Both the position numbers and the translations under genes were made by a program. The notes beneath the pieces were generated by a model. It saw only the letters and a list, made by a program, of their open reading frames with translations. It was not told the origin of the DNA and ran no database searches. DNA of 64,000 nucleotides from CAZBME01 sp964645835 (GTDB taxonomy: Bacteria; Desulfobacterota; Syntrophia; Syntrophales; UBA8958), in assembly GCA_964645835.1 (NCBI GenBank), contig CAZYDG010000012.1, positions 1 through 64,000 of the forward strand, given 5' to 3'. Shown piece by piece: positions 43,305 through 52,005 of the stretch (positions are counted from its first letter, which is position 1; each line of letters opens with the position of its first letter).

Positions 43305-44945
43305 TCACTGGAGCGTTACATTGTAGCAGACCTCACCGGTATTTGTTGAACCGTGATTCGCTGCATTTAAATGCCTGTAATCACAAACTTCGCCGACATA
43401 GGTTCCCGGCGACAAAGTTAAAGGCCCAAGTGTCACCGGCCCGGCTGTTTTGTTGTCCGTGCTCCCATTCTCAACATCTTGCCCTTTTAAGGCTAAATAG
43501 ATATTGGGAATGCCTGCAGGTGTAATGAGCGCAGCCCTGATGGTGTAACTAGCCTTTGTTGTGATCACGAAATAAATAAACCGCCTGTTCTTTAGATCAT
43601 TGGGATAACCGAATTCATCATCCACGCAGATCATCTTGCCCACCGAATCTCCTATGAATAGTTTGGAATAAACGGGCAATGGCTTGTTCGGATGAATGTC
43701 ATTGCCGTTGTTTGTTTCTGTGGCCGTACTATCCCACTGATCTATGGCCGTCGCGGTAATTTTTTTTACCGTCAGGAGATTATTGATTGTGGAAATATAG
43801 GAGGGGTTGTTCGCTTTTAAAAAGGCAATAAAGGAATAGATCGTCGTAAAGGAATCGGCATTCTTCTGCTCATTTACGAGGACATCATAGATCGGTTTGA
43901 AGCCCAGGCTGCTACTGTAGAGGGCATAAAGAACGTACTGAACGGAATCTTCACTAAACCAGCCCATCGAGAGAGGGTCACCGGCGCTGCTGGACAAGTC
44001 CGTATACACACCGATCAGTGCCTGCCGTGCCCCTTTGGTATCTACATAATTTGCATCATCCAGGGCCATACCGCTGAAGGCGTTGCCGAATCCTTCACCA
44101 AAGGCCACCCGCGGATCAAGCTTATCTCCGCTACCATGGCTGCCTCCCAGAGAATCGCTTCTGGAAAAATTTGCTTCAAAGTAATGTCCCCATTCATGGG
44201 CAATGATATGGTCATCATACTCATCGGTATCGACATCTTCCTTCCCCAGGATGTAGAGTTGTTTAATGACGGAATTGTAATGGGATGTATTGATCTCCCC
44301 TTTTGTGACATCGCCTTTCGTCGGCCGGTTATTGCTGCTCCAATTGATCAGCAACTGCGGCATGGTCACCTTCGGCGCGGCTGACGTGATTCTTGCGACA
44401 GCTTTGTAGACCGTATCCAGGATAGCAAAAGGCGCCGCCACACGCGTTCCGGTGTAGGCACTCCCTCCCCAGCCGGAAGAGGCATTCAAATCCTTTCCGG
44501 CAATGTCAAAGGCATCCACATCGAAGGGGGCACTATCCATAACATAAAGGGCGCTGCTGTTTGTATTGTCCACAATCTGAAAATCCCAGGAGGGACCATC
44601 CGTTTTGAGCATCTGGGCCTTGACCCGGATCTTGATGGTATTAATTACAGGAACGTTAAGACTGTAGCTGCCCGTGTCGTCCGTGCTTGTGGAGTCCAGA
44701 ATGGTGGAATCATAAATATTAATGGCCTCGACGATAACTCCTCGCACCGGTTTCCGGGAGATGTTCGTATAGACCAATCCTGATGTCTTATTGATCGGAA
44801 CGGAGTCAAAGGTTACCTTTCCCGACACGGTTGAAAAAATGGGCGATGGATTACCCCCACCACCGTTGCCGCTGCAGCCGGATAAAACAAGAATAATGAC
44901 GACACAAGATAAAAAGTCATTGAACTTGAAATTCCGAAACCCCAT
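43305..44945 (-). CDS. Putative lipoprotein zinc metallopeptidase (HEXXH)
   Basis: A 546-residue protein with a lipoprotein signal (VVIILVLSGCSGNGGGG). N-terminally there is a carboxypeptidase-regulatory-like/SdrD-type beta domain (VSGKVTFDSVPI, TDDTGSYSLNVP). The middle has a zinc-binding HEWGH helix (in IIAHEWGHYFE), and about 30 residues later AFGEGFGNAFSGMA, which supplies a glutamate in the place of the third zinc ligand of gluzincins. The C-terminal part looks like a bacterial pre-peptidase (PPC) beta domain (TYVGEVCDYRHLN, GEVCYNVTL). A secreted, membrane-anchored protease with an unknown substrate is the best reading. The exact peptidase family is uncertain. Confidence 0.82.
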   Translation of the reverse strand: MGFRNFKFNDFLSCVVIILVLSGCSGNGGGGNPSPIFSTVSGKVTFDSVPINKTSGLVYTNISRKPVRGVIVEAINIYDSTILDSTSTDDTGSYSLNVPVINTIKIRVKAQMLKTDGPSWDFQIVDNTNSSALYVMDSAPFDVDAFDIAGKDLNASSGWGGSAYTGTRVAAPFAILDTVYKAVARITSAAPKVTMPQLLINWSSNNRPTKGDVTKGEINTSHYNSVIKQLYILGKEDVDTDEYDDHIIAHEWGHYFEANFSRSDSLGGSHGSGDKLDPRVAFGEGFGNAFSGMALDDANYVDTKGARQALIGVYTDLSSSAGDPLSMGWFSEDSVQYVLYALYSSSLGFKPIYDVLVNEQKNADSFTTIYSFIAFLKANNPSYISTINNLLTVKKITATAIDQWDSTATETNNGNDIHPNKPLPVYSKLFIGDSVGKMICVDDEFGYPNDLKNRRFIYFVITTKASYTIRAALITPAGIPNIYLALKGQDVENGSTDNKTAGPVTLGPLTLSPGTYVGEVCDYRHLNAANHGSTNTGEVCYNVTLQ

Positions 44946-44964
44946 ATTTGTATTTCCCTTCTTG

Positions 44965-45876
44965 CTATCCTGTCATTTGCTTCACTTCCCTGTAAGAAGG
45001 AATACCTTCTCGTCCTCCCATCCGGGCACTGACGGAAGCCGCAGCCCAAGCGCCCAGATCAAGGCATTTTTCTGCACCCCAGCCGTGTAAAAGCCCATAA
45101 GCAACACCGGCATGAAAAACATCGCCACACCCTGTCGTATCGATCACATCTGCCGGATATGTGGGTTTCTTGATCAAACGGCCATCAACAAGAGCAACAT
45201 ATCCTTTCGATCCCAGGGTAACGCCAACAAAGCGGCAACCAAGATCGAATAATTTGTAGCAAGTTTCATCAGGTTCTTGCGCTACCGCCTTTGAAAAGGT
45301 TTCTGACGCGATAAAACAGTCGCTCATCCCGGCAATGTCCAACATACCGTCCCTCATAGTACCCGCATCTACGATAATGGGAATTCCAGATTCCCTGGCT
45401 TTATCGCAGGCGAATACAGATGCTTCAGTAAATAATCCATCGGTATAAAACATCCTGCTGGTTCGTAGCCTTTCCAAATCCAGTTCATCTATCTGCAATG
45501 GCAAACCCGTCGGCCGCCGCCAGAAAATGGTTCTCCGAGACATAGCAGGTTCAGCAGCGATGAAAGCGAATTGAGAACAATGACCTGTTCTTGTGATGAC
45601 ACCATCGGTATTTATGCCATCCTTATGCAATGATTCCATGATTATTGTGCCAAAGGCGTCATCTCCGACAATTCCCGCAAAGTAACATGGCATCCCCCAT
45701 CGACTGAGAGCGACCAAAGCGGTTGCTACCGGACCGCCGCCTTCAATATGCAGGTTCGAAAATTCGCATTTGGCATCGGGCTGCGGATAAACAGAGATGG
45801 TCCCGACGTAATCAAGGGAACACTGACCAAGGCCGAAGATAGGATGCTCAGAATTCAAAGTATTTTCCTGTTTCAT
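44965..45876 (-). CDS. PfkB-family carbohydrate/nucleoside kinase
   Basis: 303 residues from the ATG at 45876 (MKQENTLNSEHPIFGLG). An open frame extends 65 codons upstream but crosses a repeat end and lacks a good start, so it is discarded. The PfkB fold is clear: GLGQCSLDYVGTISVYP, the IEGGGPVATALVALSRWG substrate loop, GIVGDDAFG, and the ATP-site DTTGCGDVFHAGVAYG containing the catalytic aspartate. The ribosome site is weak (GGAAA). The substrate could be a ribose, fructose, or nucleoside; the neighbours give no clue. Confidence 0.9.
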   Translation of the reverse strand: MKQENTLNSEHPIFGLGQCSLDYVGTISVYPQPDAKCEFSNLHIEGGGPVATALVALSRWGMPCYFAGIVGDDAFGTIIMESLHKDGINTDGVITRTGHCSQFAFIAAEPAMSRRTIFWRRPTGLPLQIDELDLERLRTSRMFYTDGLFTEASVFACDKARESGIPIIVDAGTMRDGMLDIAGMSDCFIASETFSKAVAQEPDETCYKLFDLGCRFVGVTLGSKGYVALVDGRLIKKPTYPADVIDTTGCGDVFHAGVAYGLLHGWGAEKCLDLGAWAAASVSARMGGREGIPSYREVKQMTG

Positions 45877-45942
45877 ATTTAAGAATTTCCAGCACAGGAT
45901 AACACGCCGGGGGTAAAAAACCAAAAACAATTGACAACCAAA

Positions 45943-45988
45943 CGGTCTTGCTGCGCAACGTAGCAGATAGGCGTTTTTCAACAGACCG
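45943..45988. repeat. Half copy of the dispersed palindromic repeat
   Basis: CGGTCTTGCTGCGCAACG...GGCGTTTTTCAACAGACCG: the end segment of the repeat family in the opposite orientation, with its own CGGTCT/AGACCG terminal pairs. A separate short repeat (CCCCCTTTGGAACAGGGG...CAAGGGG, 46037-46069) lies beside it. Confidence 0.65.
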
Positions 45989-46104
45989 ATAGAAAATCCA
46001 TCCAGCCCGCCATTGCCAAAGGAGGAATTCATTTCAGTCCCCCTTTGGAACAGGGGATTCAAGGGGATCACCTCTCACATCATGGCATTGATTATAATTT
46101 TACC

Positions 46105-46133
46105 TTGCAATATGAAATTCTATGCTTTAATAT
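46105..46133 (+). promoter_or_regulatory. Promoter abutting the AAA/DUF4143 gene (possibly leaderless)
   Basis: TTGCAA (46105-46110), 17-base spacer, TAATAT (46128-46133), only 6 bases before the ATG at 46140. There is no ribosome site in between, so transcription would start at or next to the initiation codon. Confidence 0.6.
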
Positions 46134-46139
46134 ACAATA

Positions 46140-47303
46140 ATGATCAAACGAAACGTACAAGAGGTTGTCATTGATGCCCTGAAGGCCTATCCGGTTGTGG
46201 GCATTATCGGTTCCCGGCAGGTGGGCAAGACCACCTTGGCCAAAGCCATCAGGGACATTACCAAACCCGAAGCGGTCTATCTTGATTTGGAGTTGCCTTC
46301 CGATTGGAACAAGCTTCAGGATGCCGAATTGTACCTCCGGCAATTCGGGGAAACTCTCGTCATCATCGATGAAATTCAAAAAATGCCGGCTCTGTACCCT
46401 CTCATACGTGCCTTGGTCGATCAAAAAAGGATCGCTGGACGTTTTCTGATTCTTGGCTCCGCATCACCGGCATTGATTCGCCAGTCTGCAGAAAGTCTTG
46501 CCGGACGCATCTTGTATACGGAACTTACGCCTCTGACATTATTTGAAACGGGAAAAAGCATCTATCAGAAGCTTCTCCTCCGCGGCGGTTATCCGGAAAG
46601 CTATCTTGCAGACAACGACCATGCAAGTTTGACATGGCGGGAATCTTACATCAAAACCTTCCTGGAAATGGATATACCGCAACTCGGGATACGCGTCCCC
46701 GCTATTCAACTGCGCCGATTCTGGACCATGCTGGCTCATAGCCACGGACAACTCTGGAACGGCACAAAAATAGCCGGCAGTCTCGGCGTTTCCGGTCCTA
46801 CGGTGCGACACTATCTGGACATCCTGGAAGACACATTTATTATAAGACAACTTCAGCCTTACCATACAAATATCAAGAAACGGCTGATCAAATCACCCAA
46901 AGTTTATATCCGTGATTCCGGCCTCCTTCATGCCCTGCTGGGCATCAGGACATTTGAAGATCTACTCGGCCATCCTTCCCTCGGTAATACCTGGGAAGGA
47001 TTCGTCATTGAACAGATGGTTGCCCTGTTACCGCAAACAAAGGACGTTTTTTTCTATCGCACAAATGCAGGAGCAGAAATTGATTTTTTGTTCTTCGATC
47101 GAAAGAATCGGCCTGTTGCTGTGGAGATCAAGTATTCCCTAAGCCCCAAAGTATCGCGAGGTTTCTGGAATGCCATGGAAGACCTTTCCTGTAAGAAGGG
47201 TTATATTGTGTATCCCGGCACTGAACAGTACCCAGTCACCGAAAATGTCATTGCTCTGCCAATTGGAAATCTACAAAAGATCATTTCGAACAACATCCAA
47301 TGA
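46140..47303 (+). CDS. AAA ATPase with C-terminal DUF4143 domain
   Basis: A 387-residue protein of the AAA_14-DUF4143 architecture. Walker A is GSRQVGKTTLAKA (residues about 25-36), Walker B is LVIIDEIQ, sensor-like LGSAS follows, and a winged-helix-like segment is near the middle. The C-terminal DUF4143 half ends with a nuclease-like AEIDFLFFDRKNRPVAVEIKYS, a (D/E)-x-(D/E)...E-x-K arrangement typical of PD-(D/E)XK folds. These proteins are common, often mobile, and of unknown role, possibly toxin-antitoxin or defence-associated. Expression may be leaderless. The flanks carry repeats, consistent with local insertion. Confidence 0.9.
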   Translation: MIKRNVQEVVIDALKAYPVVGIIGSRQVGKTTLAKAIRDITKPEAVYLDLELPSDWNKLQDAELYLRQFGETLVIIDEIQKMPALYPLIRALVDQKRIAGRFLILGSASPALIRQSAESLAGRILYTELTPLTLFETGKSIYQKLLLRGGYPESYLADNDHASLTWRESYIKTFLEMDIPQLGIRVPAIQLRRFWTMLAHSHGQLWNGTKIAGSLGVSGPTVRHYLDILEDTFIIRQLQPYHTNIKKRLIKSPKVYIRDSGLLHALLGIRTFEDLLGHPSLGNTWEGFVIEQMVALLPQTKDVFFYRTNAGAEIDFLFFDRKNRPVAVEIKYSLSPKVSRGFWNAMEDLSCKKGYIVYPGTEQYPVTENVIALPIGNLQKIISNNIQ

Positions 47304-47363
47304 GTATGACATTTTCAAAAATCAAGGAAGAACAGTCATTGTAATAGGTTTTGGGAGGAGATA

Positions 47364-48665
47364 ATGGAAACAAGAAACATGAAATCCGAACATAGTCCTG
47401 ACAGGCGTGAATTTATCAAAACCGGCCTTCTCTTGCTGTCCGGCCTGGCATTGCCATCCGCTGCCATGAGCGAAACAATTAACGATCCATCCCCGATACA
47501 TAAGCGGATTTTGCGTGATGCGTCGAAAAACTTTGCTGATCCCAAATGGACACGGGAAAGCATCCGTTTAATGTGGTCGGAAAAGAAGCGCTCCGGCGTT
47601 ACGCCACTTCTCCGTCTGTCACCGCCATTTAGGAAAGACTTGCACATATATCTGAAAGACGAGTCAAAGTCATTGACAGGCAGCCTGAAGCACCGTGTTG
47701 CCTGGGGGCTTGTCATGGGCGCCCTAGTCAACGGTGGAATCGGCCCGGAAACACATCTATATGAAGCAACCAGTGGAAATACTGCAATCGGTGAAGCATA
47801 TTTTGCATCCATCCTCGGCTTGCCTTTTACTGCGGTAATGCGTCCGGGTATCAGTGAACTCAAAATCCAGGCAATACGGCGATACGGCGGTAAAATAGCA
47901 ATAGCGCCGCAGGGAATAGGTCCCACAACCTATCTGGAAAGATTGCTTGTCGATGATCCGAAAGGTTACAACCTCAATCAATTTGCGAATACGGAGAAGG
48001 TATTGGATTTCTTCGATGCCGATCCCGACAGAAGCATGAATATGGCGTCAGAAATATTCCGTCAGCTCCAAATGGAGTCTGATGCCTGTCCGGAATGGTT
48101 TATTGCCGGAGCAGGCTCAGGAGGCACGGCAACAAGCATAGCCCGATATCTACGCAAATGGGCGGACTTCAATGGTCGAAACTGCCCTTCAAGGCTGGCC
48201 GTAGTCGATCCGGAGGATTCCGTTCTATATGACTGGTATCTATCCGGAGACTCAACTCTCAGTATCAAATCCGGATCGCGTATTGAAGGCATCGGGAGCA
48301 GTGGACCGGTTGTCTTTGGCCGCACCTTCAGCTTGCTGCGAGAAGGCGTATCAAGAATGATAAAAGTTCCCGACAGCGCTTCCATCGCTGCTATGCAGTT
48401 CATATCGGAACATGTCGGATTCAATGTCGGACCTTCAACGGGGACCAATTTTTTCGGGACAGTTTATATTATGGATCAGATGCATAAAGAGGGACGCGGC
48501 GGTTCTTTAGTGAGCATCATTTGCGACGATGGTAACCGATACAAGGACAAGTATTATAATCCCGAATGGATCAAAGCATCGGGCATGGAGCCAAAACCAT
48601 GGAAAGCAGCTCTGGAGAAGTTCTGGGAAACCGGTCTATGGCGAGCACCTGATATAATGGGATAA
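47364..48665 (+). CDS. Tat-signal PLP-dependent cysteine synthase-like protein
   Basis: A 433-residue fold-type II PLP enzyme (cysteine synthase/cystathionine beta-synthase family). The PLP lysine is in SLTGSLKHRVA, the phosphate/substrate loop is EATSGNTAIG, and the glycine-rich loop is AGAGSGGTATS. Unusually, the N-terminus is a twin-arginine signal: DRREFIKTG followed by a hydrophobic LLLLSGLALPSAAMS, so the enzyme should be folded with its cofactor and exported. There is also a long tail (last about 60 residues) not found in the common enzyme. GGAGGAGA precedes the ATG. The donor substrate is unknown; cytosolic cysteine synthesis is not its likely role. Confidence 0.9.
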   Translation: METRNMKSEHSPDRREFIKTGLLLLSGLALPSAAMSETINDPSPIHKRILRDASKNFADPKWTRESIRLMWSEKKRSGVTPLLRLSPPFRKDLHIYLKDESKSLTGSLKHRVAWGLVMGALVNGGIGPETHLYEATSGNTAIGEAYFASILGLPFTAVMRPGISELKIQAIRRYGGKIAIAPQGIGPTTYLERLLVDDPKGYNLNQFANTEKVLDFFDADPDRSMNMASEIFRQLQMESDACPEWFIAGAGSGGTATSIARYLRKWADFNGRNCPSRLAVVDPEDSVLYDWYLSGDSTLSIKSGSRIEGIGSSGPVVFGRTFSLLREGVSRMIKVPDSASIAAMQFISEHVGFNVGPSTGTNFFGTVYIMDQMHKEGRGGSLVSIICDDGNRYKDKYYNPEWIKASGMEPKPWKAALEKFWETGLWRAPDIMG

Positions 48666-48810
48666 ATAGACCGGATGAGCCAAGAATGACGATATCTGGT
48701 TGAAACAGTGTCGCCGGAGGGATTTAGAAGAGTTAGATAAAATTCATCACAAATTGAAACTATCATAACTTGCTAGATTTCAGTCTTGAAATTATCAATA
48801 CCAAAGAGAA

Positions 48811-48836
48811 AGGCAGAGTCACTTTCGGCTCTGCCT
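48811..48836. terminator. Bidirectional terminator between convergent genes
   Basis: An 8-bp stem, AGGCAGAG (48811-48818) with CTCTGCCT (48829-48836), and a 10-base loop. On the minus strand it is followed by TTTCTCTTT. On the plus strand the AT-rich tail is CTGATTATTTT. Confidence 0.75.
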
Positions 48837-48937
48837 CTGATTATTTTCGAGACTGATGGATATGTAGCATTCAATGATATTTATAAACATCCTTTAGTCA
48901 GACTGTTTGAAAAATGTCCATCATTATTATTGTTATA

Positions 48938-49885
48938 TTAGACTGGTTTGAACGCATTCATCTTCTCCAATTGAGCAAGCATGGCCAGATACAGTTCATC
49001 GCGTTTTTTCAGGATTTCCTCTTCACTTCTATTATTGTAGTCATATATTCCTTTAGACGTCTTGACACCGAGTTGACCCTTTTCAACTCGGTCGGCGATG
49101 AAGGGCGGTACTTGCCCGGTGGAACTCTTCAATATATGACTGACCAAGTCTAGCCCTGTAAAATCGAGTGTCTGCATAACTCCGACAATGGGAAGCCTTA
49201 TCCCCAGACTTGTTTTCACCGCAAGATCAACATCTTCCGGTGATGCCCATCCTTTTATAACGATCTCTAACGCAGCCATACTTATATATTGCTGGATCCG
49301 GTTGACAATAAAACTTGGGACAAATGCCTTCATGACGACCGGACGTTTTCCAAGCCTGACCATTAACTGGGCCGTAAAATCAAGAACCGATGGGGATGTC
49401 TCCGGACCTGGAACCACCTCCACCAGGGGTATTATATGGGGCGGAGCAAACCAGTGGGTAACGACAATTCGATCACGCTTCGTCAATTCACCGGCAATAC
49501 CGAAGATATCAAGCGAGGACGTGTTACTGGCCAAAACCGTATCTTCTGTACAAAATTTCTCAAATTGCAGAAATATCTCTTTCTTGACATCCGGAATCTC
49601 CACAACAGCCTCCAGGGCAAAATCGGCGCCCTTTGCGGCCGAGGATAGATCTGTCATCGGATTCACTCGTGCTAAAATATTTGGAATATCCTCTTCTTTG
49701 ACCAGACCGCTTCCGCTTAGGGTCTTCAGATTCGCTTTTATCAGGCGCATTGCCCGCTCCAGCAAATCTTCCTTCATATCCACCAGGTTGACTTCAATTC
49801 CCGACTGGGCAAAGACCTGAGCGATGGAATGCCCCATGATTCCGGCACCGGCAATCACAACCTTCTTTACGTCTTTTGCATCCAT
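48938..49885 (-). CDS. 3-Hydroxyacyl-CoA dehydrogenase (1)
   Basis: A 315-residue NAD-dependent 3-hydroxyacyl-CoA dehydrogenase. The start MDAKDVKK is selected over an in-frame extension of 27 codons because AAAGGA lies upstream and the extension crosses repeat-flanking sequence. The Rossmann motif is VVIAGAGIMGHSIAQ, the catalytic His region is THWFAPPHIIPLVEVV, and the C-terminal domain ends KTSKGIYDYN. It would oxidise 3-hydroxybutyryl-CoA-like substrates to 3-ketoacyl-CoA in beta-oxidation, or reduce them in the reverse direction. A related gene is at 51087-51980. It is separated from the BKACE gene by a 250-bp gap that contains a GTCATTCCC-type repeat, so it may be a separate transcription unit. 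Confidence 0.93.
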   Translation of the reverse strand: MDAKDVKKVVIAGAGIMGHSIAQVFAQSGIEVNLVDMKEDLLERAMRLIKANLKTLSGSGLVKEEDIPNILARVNPMTDLSSAAKGADFALEAVVEIPDVKKEIFLQFEKFCTEDTVLASNTSSLDIFGIAGELTKRDRIVVTHWFAPPHIIPLVEVVPGPETSPSVLDFTAQLMVRLGKRPVVMKAFVPSFIVNRIQQYISMAALEIVIKGWASPEDVDLAVKTSLGIRLPIVGVMQTLDFTGLDLVSHILKSSTGQVPPFIADRVEKGQLGVKTSKGIYDYNNRSEEEILKKRDELYLAMLAQLEKMNAFKPV

Positions 49886-49961
49886 GGAATTATCATTTCC
49901 TTTCAAATTGGATTCTTTATATCTTATTCTATACACAGCGACATATATAATTGCGAATACC

Positions 49962-50023
49962 GTCATTCCCGCTCAAGCGGGAATCCAGAAAATCACTGGA
50001 TGCCGGATCAAGTCCGGCATGAC
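49962..50023. repeat. GTCATTCCC-type nested hairpin repeat
   Basis: ATTCCCGCTCAAGCGGGAAT (49965-49984), ATCCAG...CTGGAT (49983-50001) and TGCCGGATCAAGTCCGGCA form three consecutive hairpins within a GTCAT...ATGAC frame. This type of short palindromic repeat is widespread in proteobacteria (for example the ATTCCC-N8-GGGAAT core of Neisseria dRS3). It lies upstream of the first 3-hydroxyacyl-CoA dehydrogenase gene. Confidence 0.8.
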
Positions 50024-50138
50024 AAACCAATTCGTATTTATGGTGTTGTGTATAGATTGATATGGTCAGCTACAAATTCCTTTGTCAGGGTGGGAGGGGA
50101 CCGACCAAGCTTCATCCGGCCCCCTTCCATCAAGGGAA

Positions 50139-51062
50139 TCAGTAATTAACGCCGGCGATGCCCTTGAGTCCCAAAATCTGGCGGGCTTCATCCGGTGTTG
50201 CCGGCTCGATGCCGAGTTCTTTGGATATCCGAACCATCTTGGCCACCTGTTCGCCGTTGCTCTTGGCCATACGGCCCTTTTCCAGGTAGAGGTTGTCCTC
50301 CAGACCTACCCTGCAGTTGCCGCCCAAAAGGAGAGACTGAGTACAGATAGGAAGTTGAGCACGCCCGGCCACGCAGACGGAGAACTCGAAGTCCCCGATG
50401 TTACGTTTTGCGTGCTCCACGAGGAACATGAGGTTTTCCGGGCTGGCCGAGAGACCTCCCAGGATGCCGAGGACGAACTGGATGTAGACGGGTTTCTTAA
50501 TGTAGCCGGCCTGGATCAGGAAGGCCACATTGTTCACCATACCCGCGTCGTAGATTTCGAACTCGGGCTTTGTTTTGTTTTCGTTGAATACCGCACAGTA
50601 CTCCCGAAGAGTTTTGAAGGTGTTGGTGAAGATGAAATCCTCTGTCATACCGAGCATCATCTTCTCCCAATCGTACTTCCACTCCTTGTAGCGGTCAAGC
50701 ATCGGAAAGAGGCCCCAGTTCATGGACCCTGCATTGCAAGAGGCAAGTTCCGGCCTGTAGGTCGTCACAGGTGCAACCCGCTGCTCCAGCGTCATCCCCA
50801 TGCCGCCACCGGTGGTGATGCAGACGACAACGTTGCAACGGCTCTTGATGTTGGTGATGATCTCCTTCATCAGGTTGATGTCCGGGGAGGGTAATCCGTT
50901 TTCAGGATTCCGCCCGTGGACATGGACCACCGCAGCTCCTGCCTCGTAGGCCCGGATGGCCTCATCAGCGATCTGCTGTGGTGTAATGGGGAGGTACTCG
51001 GACATGGTCGGTGTGTGAATGCTGCCCGTTATGGCGCAAGTAATGACGGCTTTCTCTTTCAT
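50139..51062 (-). CDS. BKACE-family beta-keto acid cleavage enzyme (Kce-like)
   Basis: A 307-residue DUF849 TIM-barrel protein. The zinc-binding AAVVHVHGRNPENG loop (HxHxR), AVITCAITGSIHTP with the first strand, and CITTGGGMGM are all in place. The family condenses a beta-keto acid with acetyl-CoA and releases acetoacetate plus a new acyl-CoA; the founding member (Kce) acts on 3-keto-5-aminohexanoate in lysine fermentation. Substrate-choosing residues in the active site cannot be read reliably here. It is immediately downstream of a 3-hydroxyacyl-CoA dehydrogenase-like gene (24-base gap) and the GntP permease in one operon, with good ribosome sites. The other lysine-fermentation genes are absent, so another keto acid is likely. 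Confidence 0.93.
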   Translation of the reverse strand: MKEKAVITCAITGSIHTPTMSEYLPITPQQIADEAIRAYEAGAAVVHVHGRNPENGLPSPDINLMKEIITNIKSRCNVVVCITTGGGMGMTLEQRVAPVTTYRPELASCNAGSMNWGLFPMLDRYKEWKYDWEKMMLGMTEDFIFTNTFKTLREYCAVFNENKTKPEFEIYDAGMVNNVAFLIQAGYIKKPVYIQFVLGILGGLSASPENLMFLVEHAKRNIGDFEFSVCVAGRAQLPICTQSLLLGGNCRVGLEDNLYLEKGRMAKSNGEQVAKMVRISKELGIEPATPDEARQILGLKGIAGVNY

Positions 51063-51086
51063 GGCAGATCTCCTTTTCTTTTTTTC

Positions 51087-51980
51087 CTATCCCTTGAGGA
51101 AATCGGGGTTGGCCCATTCGGGGTTCGGGTATGTGTAGAATCCTTTGCCTACCTTCATACCCAGTTCTTTCCGGTCAATCATATCCTTGAGGGCCTGGGG
51201 TGGCATATCCTTCGGATCTTTCGATTCGTTGTAGTAAGACATTTCAATGTCATAAACCACATCCAGCCCCACCATATCCATCATAGCAAAGGGGCCGTAA
51301 GGCATACCCGTGAAAACCCTCCAGGCCCGATCGATATCCTGGAAATCCACGAAACCGTTGCATGCCATGTAGAGAGTCTGCTTCTTCACGGCACGCCAGA
51401 CACTGTTAAAGCAAAAGCCCAGGATCTCCTTATTGACCTTGAGGGGAATCAGCTCAATGGAGCGGATAAATCCCCGAACAGTATCAATTACCTCCGGAAG
51501 GGTCTTCGTACCGCCCATGATGTCGCAGAGGATAAATCCGACCGCTGGCTGATAGAAGTGGATATTCAGGCATTTTTCCGGACGCGCCGTGGCGTTCTCG
51601 ATCCTGGAAATGGGGATGGAAGAGCTGTTAGTCGCCAGGTATGCATCTTTGGGGGCAAGGGCATCAATCTCCGCAAACACCTTTCGCTTCAGCTCCAGCA
51701 CTTCCGGGATCGCCTCGATAACGAGGTCCGCATCCTTAACGGCCTCGGCAAGATCCTGCGTGAGTTTTACCGTCTTCGCGGCCTTTTCCCAATCTTCTTT
51801 CGGGACGGTGGGGCCTTTTCCCATGGCAACCATCATCCCTTTCATTTTCTCGACGGTCTTCTGGAAAATAGTCGGATCCTGATCAAAGCCTCTGACATTA
51901 TAATTGTATGCAGCGGCCTGGACCGCGATCTGGGTTCCCAGTGTTCCCAAACCGATGACGCTAATGTTTTTGATGCTCAT
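51087..51980 (-). CDS. 3-Hydroxyacyl-CoA dehydrogenase-like protein (2)
   Basis: A 297-residue member of the same family as 48938-49885, with ISVIGLGTLGTQIAVQAA as the NAD motif, NIHFYQPAVGFILCDI as the catalytic region and a conserved VNKEILGFCFNSV C-domain helix. It is close in size to bacterial 3-hydroxybutyryl-CoA dehydrogenase, but homologues such as L-carnitine dehydrogenase act on free 3-hydroxy acids and are paired with BKACE enzymes, as here. It sits between the GntP permease and BKACE genes. Its role is probably to make the 3-keto substrate of the BKACE enzyme; whether CoA-bound or free is undecided. AAGGAG precedes the ATG. Confidence 0.92.
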   Translation of the reverse strand: MSIKNISVIGLGTLGTQIAVQAAAYNYNVRGFDQDPTIFQKTVEKMKGMMVAMGKGPTVPKEDWEKAAKTVKLTQDLAEAVKDADLVIEAIPEVLELKRKVFAEIDALAPKDAYLATNSSSIPISRIENATARPEKCLNIHFYQPAVGFILCDIMGGTKTLPEVIDTVRGFIRSIELIPLKVNKEILGFCFNSVWRAVKKQTLYMACNGFVDFQDIDRAWRVFTGMPYGPFAMMDMVGLDVVYDIEMSYYNESKDPKDMPPQALKDMIDRKELGMKVGKGFYTYPNPEWANPDFLKG

Positions 51981-52005
51981 AATTGTTCTCCTTAATATTT
52001 ATTGG

